33,539 nucleotides of DNA from CALARM01 sp964431735 (GCA_964431735.1 CAYSLJ010000075.1:1-33539); one strand, 5' to 3'. Shown: positions 1 through 8,035, counted from the first letter of the stretch. Program-made: numbers and translations. The notes: generated from the letters alone by a model not told the origin.

Positions 1-113
1 TTTATAACTCTCTTTTAATACGGCATATCTTTTCCTCCAGAGCCCGGCCAGGGATAGGAGCGTGTTCCATATTTTTTGGATACCAATTTGCCTGGTGCGG
101 TAATTAGAGTCAC
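1..113. other. window edge, no assignable gene
   Basis: This edge holds only one short minus-strand frame. It starts at an ATG near position 79, runs for 23 codons and stops at the window border. It has no convincing Shine-Dalgarno site and matches no family I recognise. The stretch is more GC-rich than its surroundings. I leave it unassigned. Confidence 0.3.
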
Positions 114-1082
114 TTATTTCTTCTGAGTTTCTTTTCTCTCTATAATGACATTCACTATAAACTGTTGATTAGAATAACTGTTTTCCACTTCTCCCAGGTT
201 AAGCCCTTCAAGATCTTTATTGAGCTTTGCAGCGGCAGGGCTGCTTGTATCTACCTTCAATTCTTCCTTTACGTAATAAGTGCCGCTTTTTGACTGTCGT
301 TCATATCTTGTATCACTTCTCTGAAGGTAGAAATGGCTGGTCATATGAATAACCTTTCCGTCACCGTAATTAAAGGTAATAGCTATGGGAGTTTCACCGT
401 ATTTACGTCCCATTTCTTTACTTGTAATAAGGACACGTACCTTTCTGTTATTTACTACTCTTATGGGATAACTGCCTGTTTCCAGCCACCAGCATGGTGT
501 GGATCCTCTATCAAAGACATTTAAAAGGAAAGGGTCTGATGCATCTGCTACCTGAACTTCCACAACATCATCTTTTGTAGGAGTATTGTTATATTTTACA
601 TATCCCGGGAAGGCCTGTTCCAGAATATTTAAAAGACACCAGTCTGTAGTAAAGAGATAACCTCCCTTTTCTACGAAAGTCCTTATCGTTTCTATAGCAG
701 CTCTATCCACTTTACCGGGACAGTTTATCATAAGAATCTGCCCTGGATCCAGTTTAACTCTCGACAAATCGTCCGGAGATATGAGACTGTAAGGAGTTCT
801 GCTGGCATCAAGCACATCCTGCAAATGGTCATATACACCGGTAACCACTACAATATCACTGTTTTCCACTTCCTGCCATACTCTATATTTCTCAGGATCC
901 TGCTGTTCCATCCTTATCCTTACAATTTCTCCTGCAGCGTCATTTGCTTTTTCCATCTGACCGGAATTGTCGGCTACATTGCATTCTTTACAGATACAAT
1001 CTTTTGCATTAATAACTCCTGTTGTTACAATTGTAACAAAACAAAAGAGTAACAGACACAGAGAAAAATGCTTTATTCTCAT
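114..1082 (-). CDS. secreted protein with a glutamine-amidotransferase-like fold, function unknown
   Basis: The protein has 322 residues. A basic N-terminus (MRIKH) and a long hydrophobic stretch ending in VINA form a signal peptide, so it is exported. Just after the likely cleavage point is a cysteine cluster (DCICKEC). The middle reads like the Rossmann-like core of class I glutamine amidotransferase or ThuA-type domains: a strand ending ILMINC, a helix, then GGYLFTTDW, and later GDGKVIHMTSHF. I see no convincing Cys-His-Glu triad, so enzyme activity is doubtful. The ATG at 1082 is preferred because GGAGGG lies six bases upstream. An ATG 27 bases further upstream has no such site and would place nine extra residues before the signal. 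It lies about 200 bases downstream of the GalU-like gene and may be separately expressed. Confidence 0.6.
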   Translation of the reverse strand: MRIKHFSLCLLLFCFVTIVTTGVINAKDCICKECNVADNSGQMEKANDAAGEIVRIRMEQQDPEKYRVWQEVENSDIVVVTGVYDHLQDVLDASRTPYSLISPDDLSRVKLDPGQILMINCPGKVDRAAIETIRTFVEKGGYLFTTDWCLLNILEQAFPGYVKYNNTPTKDDVVEVQVADASDPFLLNVFDRGSTPCWWLETGSYPIRVVNNRKVRVLITSKEMGRKYGETPIAITFNYGDGKVIHMTSHFYLQRSDTRYERQSKSGTYYVKEELKVDTSSPAAAKLNKDLEGLNLGEVENSYSNQQFIVNVIIERKETQKK

Positions 1083-1165
1083 AGTAATCCCTCCAATAAA
1101 AATATTCATCCGTAAAATATTGGGCGGAAAGAAAGATAAAAATTTATAATTGAGGTTAAATTTAT

Positions 1166-1200
1166 TGGGTTTTGGGCTAGAAAACCCGAAATCCGAAACC
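1166..1200 (-). repeat. heptamer array, GGTTTCG family
   Basis: Five consecutive 7-base units fit one register. Read on the minus strand they begin GGTTTCG, GATTTCG and GGTTTTC and then drift. The end of the array also allows a 7-bp stem, GGGTTTT at 1167-1173 with AAAACCC at 1181-1187. No U-run follows, so I do not call a terminator. The same unit family occurs at 16761. Confidence 0.6.
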
Positions 1201-1250
1201 TAATTTAACTGGATAAAATGGCCAGAGTCGAGTTTTGTAATTCCCATAAA

Positions 1251-1278
1251 AGCTGAGTGCTGCTAGCTAATGGCTTAC
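1251..1278 (+). repeat. heptamer array, AGCTGAT family
   Basis: Four units in register start AGCTGAG and end GGCTTAC. They resemble the array at 3361-3395, which ends CGCTTAC. The array lies six bases beyond the stop codon of the GalU-like gene. Confidence 0.5.
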
Positions 1279-1283
1279 AAAAT

Positions 1284-2063
1284 TTAAAAATAGAAAAATG
1301 TATGATTTGCTTTCACAAATCCTTCAATATTCCCTATATTAAAACACTGATCTTTTATATGGGAAGCAAGAAATGTCTCACCATTATCCAACATATTCCT
1401 GAAAAGATGTTCTACGGTGATCTCTTTTTCCACCCGTTTCATATCTGTAAGATATTCAAATACCAGTGGATCTAAAATATATCTTCCAGCAATTCTCAGA
1501 GAATTTTTATAACTGGAAGCATTTTTTATATCTTCTTCTTTACCTGAATATAATTTATTTATAGTACAAACATGGTGAGATTTTTTCTGAAAATTAAAAG
1601 CCCTGTAATCACTTAAACAATCCTTATCAACCGAAACAAGGCCTAAAACAGCAGATGGGTTTCCTTCCTGTTGATAAATATCTTTTAATTTTACAAGGGG
1701 AAGACTGTGAAAAAAGAAAATATCATCAGGTATAATTACACAGAAAGGTTCACCCTGAATAAAATGCTCACATGTTAATATGGCATCACCTTCTCCCATA
1801 GCTTCTTCCTGATAGATAAATTCCAGAGTAAGACCATGTTGAATAAAATCTCCGAAATTTTTGTATATATAATTCCTTATAATTTCTTTATCATATGTTA
1901 TTACTATTGCTATCTGATTAAAACCGCTCCTGAAAGCTTCCTGAAAGGTATAATGTATAACAGGATAATTCAGAAGAGGTAACATTTCTTCAGGAACAAA
2001 TTCAGAGACAGGAGACCACACAGTCCCTCTGCCTGATGCAGGAATAATACACTTTTTTATCAT
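1284..2063 (-). CDS. GalU-like nucleotidyltransferase with altered active-site residues
   Basis: The protein has 259 residues and belongs to the UTP-glucose-1-phosphate uridylyltransferase (GalU) family by overall layout. It has an N-terminal glycine loop, an EEMLPLLNYPVIHYTF segment, VIIPDDI (106-115), AGRYIL (192-197) and a C-terminal IGNIEGF. Active enzymes read GLGTR and PKEMLP, with a GLGHA segment and EKP. Here the arginine of GTR is V15, the lysine of ATK is E21, the lysine of PKEM is E25, the histidine of GLGHA is D93 and EKP is NKL. It is also shorter than the usual 290-300 residues. It is therefore either catalytically dead or a transferase of different specificity. Its ATG overlaps the TGA of the carboxypeptidase gene (ATGA), so the two are translationally coupled. 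Family assignment is firm; sugar and activity are not. Confidence 0.75.
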   Translation of the reverse strand: MIKKCIIPASGRGTVWSPVSEFVPEEMLPLLNYPVIHYTFQEAFRSGFNQIAIVITYDKEIIRNYIYKNFGDFIQHGLTLEFIYQEEAMGEGDAILTCEHFIQGEPFCVIIPDDIFFFHSLPLVKLKDIYQQEGNPSAVLGLVSVDKDCLSDYRAFNFQKKSHHVCTINKLYSGKEEDIKNASSYKNSLRIAGRYILDPLVFEYLTDMKRVEKEITVEHLFRNMLDNGETFLASHIKDQCFNIGNIEGFVKANHTFFYF

Positions 2064-3226
2064 ACTTTATTTTTTTCTCCATACTCCTTTGCTACTCGTA
2101 ATAATTCTTTTGCTCCCTCCGTACACTCATCTACAATAGACAGAGCTTCCGGTAAAGAAGGTTTATATTCAGTTCCATCTTCAACAACAAGGGAAACTAT
2201 GCCTCCCTTTTTGAAATAAAAATAATCGTCAGAAGAACCGTTAGACACATTGGATATAACCATAGCATAATCTTTACCTCGAGTTCCCTTTATGGCATCA
2301 TGCATTCTCTGCTGAACATATTTAAAATATTCAAGATCATGTTCATCTTTAATATCGGCAGGTCTCCTTATTTCATTACCTCTTGAATGAAAATCACAGA
2401 CAAACTTTATATTAGGATGTTCATCTACAATAGATGCCACATGCCGTGTTTCCGGTTCGGAAAATGGAGCAGAACCGCCGTAGGAATTTTTAGAAGGATC
2501 TCCCTTCTGCCACTGATAATCATAATTTCTGTTAATATCTACACCATGATATTCTGTTCCCTTAACAGGGGTACGGGTTTTCCTCCACATAGGGTCATCA
2601 TACATGGCATAACTGAGTCCGTCAGGATTGGTAACAGGAACTGCATATATATCAAGATTATCTATGAGCTGTGTTATTTCTTTAATATGACTGTCGTCAC
2701 TGTCAGGATTATAATTTGCAAGCAGTTGTTCTACTGTTTCAAGAAGTATAAGAGGATTGGTTACTTCTCTGCCGTGAGGCGAGGCAAGCAAAAGAATTCC
2801 TGTCTTATCATGTTTATCTTCGTCTTTCTTACCTATCTTCATATAACGGAGAGGGGCAGGCCCCTGAAGATTTTTCATTTTTCCGTCATAACCTGAAGTC
2901 GTGTAATCTCTTGTTACTACACTTACAAGTTGAGGGTATTTATTTGCAAGTTCCATTACTTTTTCGTCTACCTGTTTCCCATCCACAAAATCTTTAACGA
3001 ACCCTTTTTTAAACCCTGTATCAAGAGCTACTTTTTTTTCCTGAAGAGCAAGTTTATCGCGAAATTTTGAGAGATCTGACAAAAAATTCTCTTTTATTCT
3101 GCCCGATGTTATTTCTACTTTATCCTTAATAGGATCATCGATTTTTTTATTATTGACAGACGTTTTTCTATCTCCACATATGGCTAAATTTCTATCTGAT
3201 ATGTTCAAAGATATTCTTCCTTTCAT
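2060..3226 (-). CDS. M14-family zinc carboxypeptidase
   Basis: The protein has 388 residues. M14 metallocarboxypeptidases remove C-terminal amino acids or trim peptidoglycan peptides. The zinc ligands are visible: H151 and E154 in SPHGREV, and H280 in CDFHSRG. NPDG (200-203), NRNY (232-235) and an arginine-rich WRKTR segment form the substrate pocket, and VVEDGTE (347-353) supplies the catalytic glutamate. About 90 N-terminal residues are charged and lack similarity to known propeptides. No signal peptide is visible, so a cytoplasmic or non-classically exported enzyme is likely. The annotated ATG has no Shine-Dalgarno site. A TTG at 3208 (residue 7) has AAAGGAAG seven bases upstream and may be the true start. 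It is the first gene of a two-gene unit with the GalU-like gene. Confidence 0.82.
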   Translation of the reverse strand: MKGRISLNISDRNLAICGDRKTSVNNKKIDDPIKDKVEITSGRIKENFLSDLSKFRDKLALQEKKVALDTGFKKGFVKDFVDGKQVDEKVMELANKYPQLVSVVTRDYTTSGYDGKMKNLQGPAPLRYMKIGKKDEDKHDKTGILLLASPHGREVTNPLILLETVEQLLANYNPDSDDSHIKEITQLIDNLDIYAVPVTNPDGLSYAMYDDPMWRKTRTPVKGTEYHGVDINRNYDYQWQKGDPSKNSYGGSAPFSEPETRHVASIVDEHPNIKFVCDFHSRGNEIRRPADIKDEHDLEYFKYVQQRMHDAIKGTRGKDYAMVISNVSNGSSDDYFYFKKGGIVSLVVEDGTEYKPSLPEALSIVDECTEGAKELLRVAKEYGEKNKV

Positions 3227-3260
3227 TTACTGATTTAAGCATTAATATTTGTAAGGGTTC

Positions 3261-3288
3261 AGCTATCAACAGACAGCAGTCAGCTTTT
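3261..3288 (+). repeat. heptamer array, AGCTATC family
   Basis: Four units in one register start AGCTATC and end AGCTTTT, with the third unit AGCAGTC. The family is the same as at 3361-3395 but in reverse orientation, so the two arrays could pair imperfectly. It begins 34 bases upstream of the carboxypeptidase start. Confidence 0.5.
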
Positions 3289-3360
3289 ACAGGAATTACA
3301 TAATAAATGTCGTTAAATATTTTCTCAGACTAATTTACACAGTCAGGCTTTGTAAGTTTT

Positions 3361-3395
3361 AGCTGATAGCTGATAGCTAACTGCTGAACGCTTAC
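3361..3395 (+). repeat. heptamer array, AGCTGAT family
   Basis: Five units in register: AGCTGAT twice, then AGCTAAC, TGCTGAA and CGCTTAC. The first two units are identical and later ones diverge progressively. Confidence 0.65.
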
Positions 3396-3524
3396 TACCA
3401 GGCATGACCGTATCGGTCACAACCAAATATGAAAATGAATAGACAGTGGAGCATAAAACTTCATCATTTTTATATAAATATTTAATTATTTAATAAAACC
3501 TCTTCACTCTTCACCATTTCAAAC

Positions 3525-3632
3525 ATTACTGACCTGAGCATGAGCATGTAATAAATTGCATCCTCCCGTCACGCGTTACGCGTTACGCGTCACGAGAATA
3601 AAATATGCATTATTTATACTCACCTCAGTAAT
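3525..3632 (+). repeat. 108-base dispersed repeat, copy 1
   Basis: This matches the 108 bases at 25078-25185 at roughly four positions in five, with one single-base insertion and one deletion that cancel. Conserved parts are the left edge (ATTAC, TGAGCAT, AGCAT, TAATAAA), a TCCTCCC box directly before the heptamers, and the right edge (ATTATTT, then TCAGTAAT). It has no coding capacity and no clear terminal inverted repeat. Confidence 0.7.
3567..3594. repeat. CGTNACG heptamer array, four units
   Basis: Four perfect CGT-N-ACG units with central bases C, T, T, C. The unit is self-complementary around its centre, so the array reads almost the same on both strands, and each junction makes ACGCGT. 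Confidence 0.85.
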
Positions 3633-3864
3633 TATTTACGCTCACTTCAATATTTTTTCGGACATTCTTTCGCCAGAGCATATATCTGATATATTATACA
3701 TACTGATGACCTGCTTTTACAATAGTTCTATGTTAATAATTTGTTAATATTTCTCTTGACGGAAATCAATATCATTTCTTGCAAAAGCAAAATAAAAACA
3801 AATAAAAACAAAATAAAACATAATTTCTTTTAAATAAACCAATTTAAAGCATTTCATAGCACGA

Positions 3865-4464
3865 TTACACATATTCCCTTGAAGCTCTCAATAAAATTCC
3901 GTTTATTTCATACCAGTCATTACATCTCTGAAGGTTGGGGAAAAATTTTGTATCTACATAGCAGTTCCATGGTCTATTAAGCAGTAAAACCCTGCAGAAA
4001 GGGCATGTGCTGGCAATACTCAGAGCAGTATCTCCTCTGTCTTCTATCATAAAATGAAGGTTCAGTTCCTGTACATATTTTTCCTTTTCTTTAGATATAA
4101 TGACCTTTGAGTAATCCAGTGAAACTGTCCTGCACCATGCTTCTATATCATCCTGTTCCGTTCCATAATTTACGGTGCTTGTAATAATATAAAGTTCAAT
4201 TCTATCCTTTATTGCACCGAGATAATCTATAGCTTCCTGTATCGGCAATAAGGCAACCTGCTCCTTACCTGTAATATATTTATCCATAATCTCTCTGGCC
4301 ATTTCATCTGTAAGAGAAGGGTGATTTTCATGAAAGCGATAACGGGAAATCTCACCTACAGGAAGATAGATACCGTATTTTTCTTCCAGAATTTCACAGA
4401 ATCTCTCTGCATAACGGGCAAGGACATTATCCTTATCACAACCAACTCGTAATTTGTTCATCAT
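3865..4464 (-). CDS. HAD-superfamily 5'(3')-nucleotidase-like protein
   Basis: The protein has 199 residues. It resembles the NT5C deoxyribonucleotidase branch of HAD phosphatases, which remove the 5' phosphate from pyrimidine (deoxy)nucleotides in the cytoplasm. Motif I is CDKDNVLA, giving the nucleophile D10 and the acid/base D12. Motif II is LYIITSTVN, and motif IV is HFMIEDRGDTA. The segment LLLNRPWN matches the family's PxN signature. The lysine of motif III is probably in the KVIISKEK region. I chose the ATG at 4464 (or the adjacent ATG at 4461). A GTG 24 bases upstream lies inside a heptamer array and is probably not a real start. Substrate range is inferred from the family only. Confidence 0.7.
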   Translation of the reverse strand: MMNKLRVGCDKDNVLARYAERFCEILEEKYGIYLPVGEISRYRFHENHPSLTDEMAREIMDKYITGKEQVALLPIQEAIDYLGAIKDRIELYIITSTVNYGTEQDDIEAWCRTVSLDYSKVIISKEKEKYVQELNLHFMIEDRGDTALSIASTCPFCRVLLLNRPWNCYVDTKFFPNLQRCNDWYEINGILLRASREYV

Positions 4465-4483
4465 TATAGCGTATTCCTTACGC

Positions 4484-4511
4484 TTCACCCTTCATATTTC
4501 ACATAACTCAC
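4484..4511 (+). repeat. heptamer array, TTCAC family
   Basis: Four units in register: TTCACCC, TTCATAT, TTCACAT and AACTCAC. It fills most of the gap between the kinase stop codon and the nucleotidase start. Confidence 0.55.
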
Positions 4512-4519
4512 TTAAATTA

Positions 4520-5503
4520 TCATTCCGGGAAGAAAAAAGATATTAAATTCCTGTACCACGATTTCTTTTCATTATCTTCCTGTTTTTCTTTCATCATTTC
4601 AGGTGACTGACCGGATAAATTCTCAATAGCTTCTCTCATTTCCTTTGCCCTTCCATATCTGTCTCGCAGCTCCATGGACAGGGCCTTCATTACTATTGCT
4701 TCAAGACCTTCCGATACATTTGAATTAAGCTCCCTTACAGGGCTGAAATCAAAAGGAATTAAAGGAATAACACCGGTCAGAAGACAGTGCATGGTAGCAC
4801 CAAGGGAATAGATATCCGTCCTTACCTGCGGCTGTCCCTGAAACAATTCCTTCGGTGCATAAGCAGGAGTACCGACACTTGTCATTGTATCCTGACTCAG
4901 TGGATTTATTGTCCGTGCAAGACCAAAATCTATAAGCATTACCTTCTCATCAGAAGACTGTAACATTATATTTTCCGGCTTCATATCACGATATATGACA
5001 GGAGGATCCTGGCTGTGAAGATATTCCAGAGCATGAAGTATCTCTATTGCCCATTTTATTACAAGCTCTTCAGGCACACCACGTCCTTCATAACCATGAA
5101 GAACTGCATCAAGATCTTTACCTTCTATATAATCCATTACAAGATAATATCGATTATCATCTATAAAATAATCTCTTACGACAGGTATATTACTGTGATG
5201 GAGGGAACGAAGAATTCTGGCTTCCCTCTTAAAGCTGTCAATCATATACTGATTATTGTTTAATGCTTCACAGGACTGTCCGAGCATTTCTTTTACGGCA
5301 CAGAGTGTATCGGATTTTTTATCCAGAGCTTCATAAACTGCTCCCATACCACCCGATTTAATCAATCTTTTTATTTCATAATTCTCATGAAGAATCAAAC
5401 CAGGTTTTAATTTCTTTTCTGTCAGAAGTGAATAACCACATTTACTACATAAGGTTTCTTTATCATCATTCTCATGGTTGCAATTATCACAATATAATGA
5501 CAT
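4520..5503 (-). CDS. Ser/Thr protein kinase with N-terminal zinc ribbon
   Basis: The protein has 327 residues. A zinc ribbon uses C5, C8, C19 and C22. A Hanks-type kinase domain follows (about 42-295) with glycine loop KSGGMGAVYE, catalytic K71 in CAVKEM, E94 in the C helix, YRDMKPEN (171-178), DFG (192-194) and APKEL in place of APE. The catalytic D173, the metal-binding D192 and the lysine are present, so it should be active. The HRD histidine is a tyrosine, which is common in bacterial kinases. There is no transmembrane helix or sensor domain, so it is soluble. GGAG lies six bases before the ATG. It follows the Cache-GGDEF-like receptor by 21 bases in the same direction, which suggests co-transcription and a shared signalling role. 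Confidence 0.88.
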   Translation of the reverse strand: MSLYCDNCNHENDDKETLCSKCGYSLLTEKKLKPGLILHENYEIKRLIKSGGMGAVYEALDKKSDTLCAVKEMLGQSCEALNNNQYMIDSFKREARILRSLHHSNIPVVRDYFIDDNRYYLVMDYIEGKDLDAVLHGYEGRGVPEELVIKWAIEILHALEYLHSQDPPVIYRDMKPENIMLQSSDEKVMLIDFGLARTINPLSQDTMTSVGTPAYAPKELFQGQPQVRTDIYSLGATMHCLLTGVIPLIPFDFSPVRELNSNVSEGLEAIVMKALSMELRDRYGRAKEMREAIENLSGQSPEMMKEKQEDNEKKSWYRNLISFFFPE

Positions 5504-5524
5504 AAGTTACTCCAGACTATCAGG

Positions 5525-7417
5525 TTATTCTCCGTCATTCGTCCCGCCAGAAACTTCATGGTTATCTTCAGGCAAAACGTCTGTTTTATTTCCATCTTCT
5601 ACAGTTTCATGTTCCGACTCTGATAAACTCACGGACTCATTATCTGCAGCATCTTCGCTATCATCCTGCCTCATAATAGAAGCAGTTTCCGAAGAAAGAG
5701 GTTTTCTATCTCTGATCCTTCTATCTCTAAAGTATTTGCTTCCAGGACGTTTTTTCAAATACACAAGAAGTTCCGAAAATATCTGACTTATCTGAAGGGG
5801 ATGGATTATCTGTCTTTTCTCATTTGTTGATACTGCAATAGAAAGAGTCATAAGAGGGAATTTTTTTATCGTTCCTTCTTTATCCCTCCAGGCAAAACCG
5901 CCTTTCTGCCTGTCTTCTTCCGTGTAATATAATAGTATCTGTTTATCGAAGGAAGATATTATTTCTTCACATATTTTATCTACTTTATCGGGAGTTGTAA
6001 TAAAAACAATATCATCTCCTCCGAGATGTCCTACAAAATCCTCTTTATTTCCGGATTCCTTTACAGTATTTGTCACAAGTGTGGCAGTCATCCTTATAAC
6101 ACTATCACCTTTAGGGAAACCGTAACGCTGATTATAAACATTAAAATTATCTATATCAACCATAGTAACGGCAAATTTTCTACCACTGTCTATTATATCA
6201 AAAAGCTTTTTCTGTACAGTAAAATTCCCAGGCAGATTTGTTATATTGTTCATATCCATAGAACTATTGCTTTTTACATCCAGATATTTTTGATTTAATC
6301 TGTTAACACCGGCACCAATTTGAGCGACTTCATCGTTACCTTTTATATGAATCTGTGGTTCCTGCTCCATATCTATCAAGGTATCAATATCAAAAGCAAG
6401 CAGTGTTAAACCTCTGGAAAAATAAAAAATCACACTGCAGAAACATATGATGAGCAGTAATAATGATATAAATAAAATAACAGTAATCTTAATCTGTAAT
6501 TCTTTTCCTGAGGAAATAAATTTATTATATGGTATTGATAGAGAAACACTCCAGCCAAGTGTTTTATTCACAGGAGCAAAAGCTACGATACGCTTTTTAC
6601 CATCCCGTGAGACATAAGATGTGCAGCCATATCCATATGTCAACAAACCATTTCTTAAAGAGGCGTCTCTGTCTTCCTCTATTAATCCTATCATGTTGGG
6701 ATCAGAATTATATTTTTCAGGATAAGATATAAGAAGAGGTTTCTTTTCATTATCTATTCCTATGAGCCAGGGAAAACTATCTTCTACAAACCACATTCTC
6801 TTAAATTTAGTTTCATTAAACAGATCATGAATATCTTCCAGATTATAGGTACCTACTATAATACCTGTGTCATGTCCCTTATAATTTACCAGGCATGCCA
6901 TATTCATAGACACCTGTTCTGTTTTAAATACAGAAGAAATATATTTATATCTTTTTTTCTTTTCTTCGCCGGAGGCAAGAAGTGATTTAAAATAGTCTCT
7001 ATCACTCAGGTTTTCACCTGGTTTATCAACGATTTTCCCATCTAAAATCTTTATAAGCACATCACCTTTTTCATCTATAAACCTGAGTTCATTAAAGGAG
7101 CTGTACTGTTCTGAAAAAAGCTTAAATTTCAATTCAGCTTCTTTTCTTTTTTTCTCAATCATCTTTTTATCTTTTCCATCTCTTACCGATATATAATCTG
7201 TAAGAGCGAAAGTACCAAGCAGTATAATCAGTTGCTCTTTAGACTCTACAAGGTGATTAACCTGTCTGGCCAGTATTTCTGATTGACTTAAAGCAAGCTG
7301 TTTGTTATTGTTGAAAAAACTGCTTACTATATAATTGTTTATCAGTAAAGAAGCCAGAAATAAAATAAGAACAGTTATGAAAACAAGGGAAATAAAAATT
7401 TTAGAGCCGAATTTCAT
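5525..7417 (-). CDS. membrane receptor with Cache sensor and GGDEF-like domain (GGDDI)
   Basis: The protein has 630 residues. Transmembrane helices at about 8-27 and 310-334 flank an extracytoplasmic region of about 280 residues with double-Cache features, including SDRDYFKSLLASG and GWSVSLSIPYNKF. A short HAMP-like linker follows. The cytoplasmic part (about 390-575) is a GGDEF fold: NLPGN, VDIDNFNVYNQRYGFPKGD, then GGDDI at 466-470 where active diguanylate cyclases have GG(D/E)EF. The last 50 residues are acidic and low-complexity. The altered motif makes cyclic-di-GMP synthesis uncertain. It may bind a nucleotide or act as a signalling scaffold. GTGAGG and a seven-T run precede the ATG. 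It sits directly upstream of the zinc-ribbon kinase. Confidence 0.8.
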   Translation of the reverse strand: MKFGSKIFISLVFITVLILFLASLLINNYIVSSFFNNNKQLALSQSEILARQVNHLVESKEQLIILLGTFALTDYISVRDGKDKKMIEKKRKEAELKFKLFSEQYSSFNELRFIDEKGDVLIKILDGKIVDKPGENLSDRDYFKSLLASGEEKKKRYKYISSVFKTEQVSMNMACLVNYKGHDTGIIVGTYNLEDIHDLFNETKFKRMWFVEDSFPWLIGIDNEKKPLLISYPEKYNSDPNMIGLIEEDRDASLRNGLLTYGYGCTSYVSRDGKKRIVAFAPVNKTLGWSVSLSIPYNKFISSGKELQIKITVILFISLLLLIICFCSVIFYFSRGLTLLAFDIDTLIDMEQEPQIHIKGNDEVAQIGAGVNRLNQKYLDVKSNSSMDMNNITNLPGNFTVQKKLFDIIDSGRKFAVTMVDIDNFNVYNQRYGFPKGDSVIRMTATLVTNTVKESGNKEDFVGHLGGDDIVFITTPDKVDKICEEIISSFDKQILLYYTEEDRQKGGFAWRDKEGTIKKFPLMTLSIAVSTNEKRQIIHPLQISQIFSELLVYLKKRPGSKYFRDRRIRDRKPLSSETASIMRQDDSEDAADNESVSLSESEHETVEDGNKTDVLPEDNHEVSGGTNDGE

Positions 7418-7434
7418 AAAAAAACCTCACTATA

Positions 7435-7468
7435 GAAGCAGGGAACAGGCATGCCTGTTCCCTGCTTC
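7435..7468. terminator. perfect 34-base palindrome, possible terminator or operator
   Basis: Seventeen bases (GAAGCAGGGAACAGGCA) are followed at once by their exact reverse complement. It lies in the 77-base gap between the stop of the DUF6941-like gene and the start of the receptor gene. As RNA it would form a very stable hairpin. No U-run directly follows the stem; a seven-T run comes ten bases later, next to the receptor start codon. A terminator, a processing site or a protein-binding site are all possible. Confidence 0.55.
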
Positions 7469-7494
7469 GCACAGAAAAATCTGTAACTGAAAAA

Positions 7495-7896
7495 TTAAAC
7501 GTTCTTCTTTGCACTGGCCTGGCGAATAGGTAAAGGATATTGTATTACCTGCTGATTATCAAGAAAAATCTGTACCCAGTATGTACCCGGTTCGGGAAAT
7601 ACTATTTCCTGATACATATTGATAGCCATAAAAGGTGTTTCGTCATCTTCAAGCATAAATTCATGATCTTTTGTATCTGTAAGAACAGTCTTTTTATCAG
7701 GTCTCAATATCTTTGTTCTTTCAGTATGAGGGCCAAGACCATAGCACCATCCGTTATTTATAAAAAAATTAGGACTTTTAATAGGAAATTCCGGAAAAGG
7801 CAGTTCATAAAAGATATACTTAAAACTCGGGGGTTTATTACCAGATTCATCAACCTCAAGACACGGAATAGAAAACTGTAATGAAGGTTTTTTCAA
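7495..7896 (-). CDS. small beta-rich protein resembling DUF6941
   Basis: The protein has 133 residues and neither signal peptide nor transmembrane helix. Its pattern of alternating beta strands, with NNGWCYGLGPHTERTKIL in the middle and FPEPGTYWVQIFLD near the end, resembles the DUF6941 beta-sandwich family of unknown function. The start is TTG: AAGGAG lies about ten bases upstream and no ATG is available in frame. It precedes the receptor and kinase genes in the same direction but is separated from them by a perfect palindrome, so it may be expressed at a different level. I cannot assign a role. Confidence 0.6.
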   Translation of the reverse strand: MKKPSLQFSIPCLEVDESGNKPPSFKYIFYELPFPEFPIKSPNFFINNGWCYGLGPHTERTKILRPDKKTVLTDTKDHEFMLEDDETPFMAINMYQEIVFPEPGTYWVQIFLDNQQVIQYPLPIRQASAKKNV

Positions 7897-8035
7897 AAAC
7901 TTTCAACTCCTTAATGGCAAATAATAGCCGTCATATTTTTTATAATACTTTCTATATGAAAAAGCTTTTTTCCTGCCCTCTTTTAATTTTTATTTTTGTG
8001 GTAAACAGATTATGCCTGTTCAAGACAAAAACTGT

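Larger units (their letters stand above)
3227..3864. other. 638-base intergenic region packed with repeats
   Basis: I see no gene here. From left to right it holds an AGCTATC-type heptamer array (3261-3288), a second in the other orientation (3361-3395), and a hairpin TGACCG-TAT-CGGTCA at 3405-3419. Next come two TTCAC-type heptamers at 3503-3516, then the 108-base dispersed repeat (3525-3632) with its CGTNACG core. Near the nucleotidase stop is an A-rich tract with three units of 10 bases (3791-3820), two of them identical (AATAAAAACA). Confidence 0.7.

Noticed and set aside
1022..1039. 18-base palindrome TTGTTACAATTGTAACAA
   Set aside because: It lies in the signal-peptide coding region and is explained by valine, threonine and isoleucine codons; no support for an operator.
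1167..1187. Rho-independent terminator after the GalU-like gene
   Set aside because: The 7-bp stem is AT-rich with a 7-base loop and no following U-run; it is better explained by the heptamer array.
2387..2896. Open frame on the plus strand inside the carboxypeptidase gene
   Set aside because: It overlaps a gene with intact zinc-ligand motifs and has no recognisable domain or ribosome site.
3567..3594. CRISPR array
   Set aside because: Units are seven bases in direct contact, without unique spacers, and no cas gene is present.
3525..3632. Insertion sequence remnant
   Set aside because: The 108-base repeat has no transposase fragment and I could not find terminal inverted repeats or target duplications.
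4465..4488. GTG start for the nucleotidase
   Set aside because: This codon belongs to a heptamer array and the family's motif I begins soon after the internal ATG pair.
7435..7468. LexA-type SOS box
   Set aside because: The palindrome contains AACAGG and CCTGTT in the opposite orientation to the CTGT-N8-ACAG box and also lacks the Gram-positive GAAC-N4-GTTC spacing.
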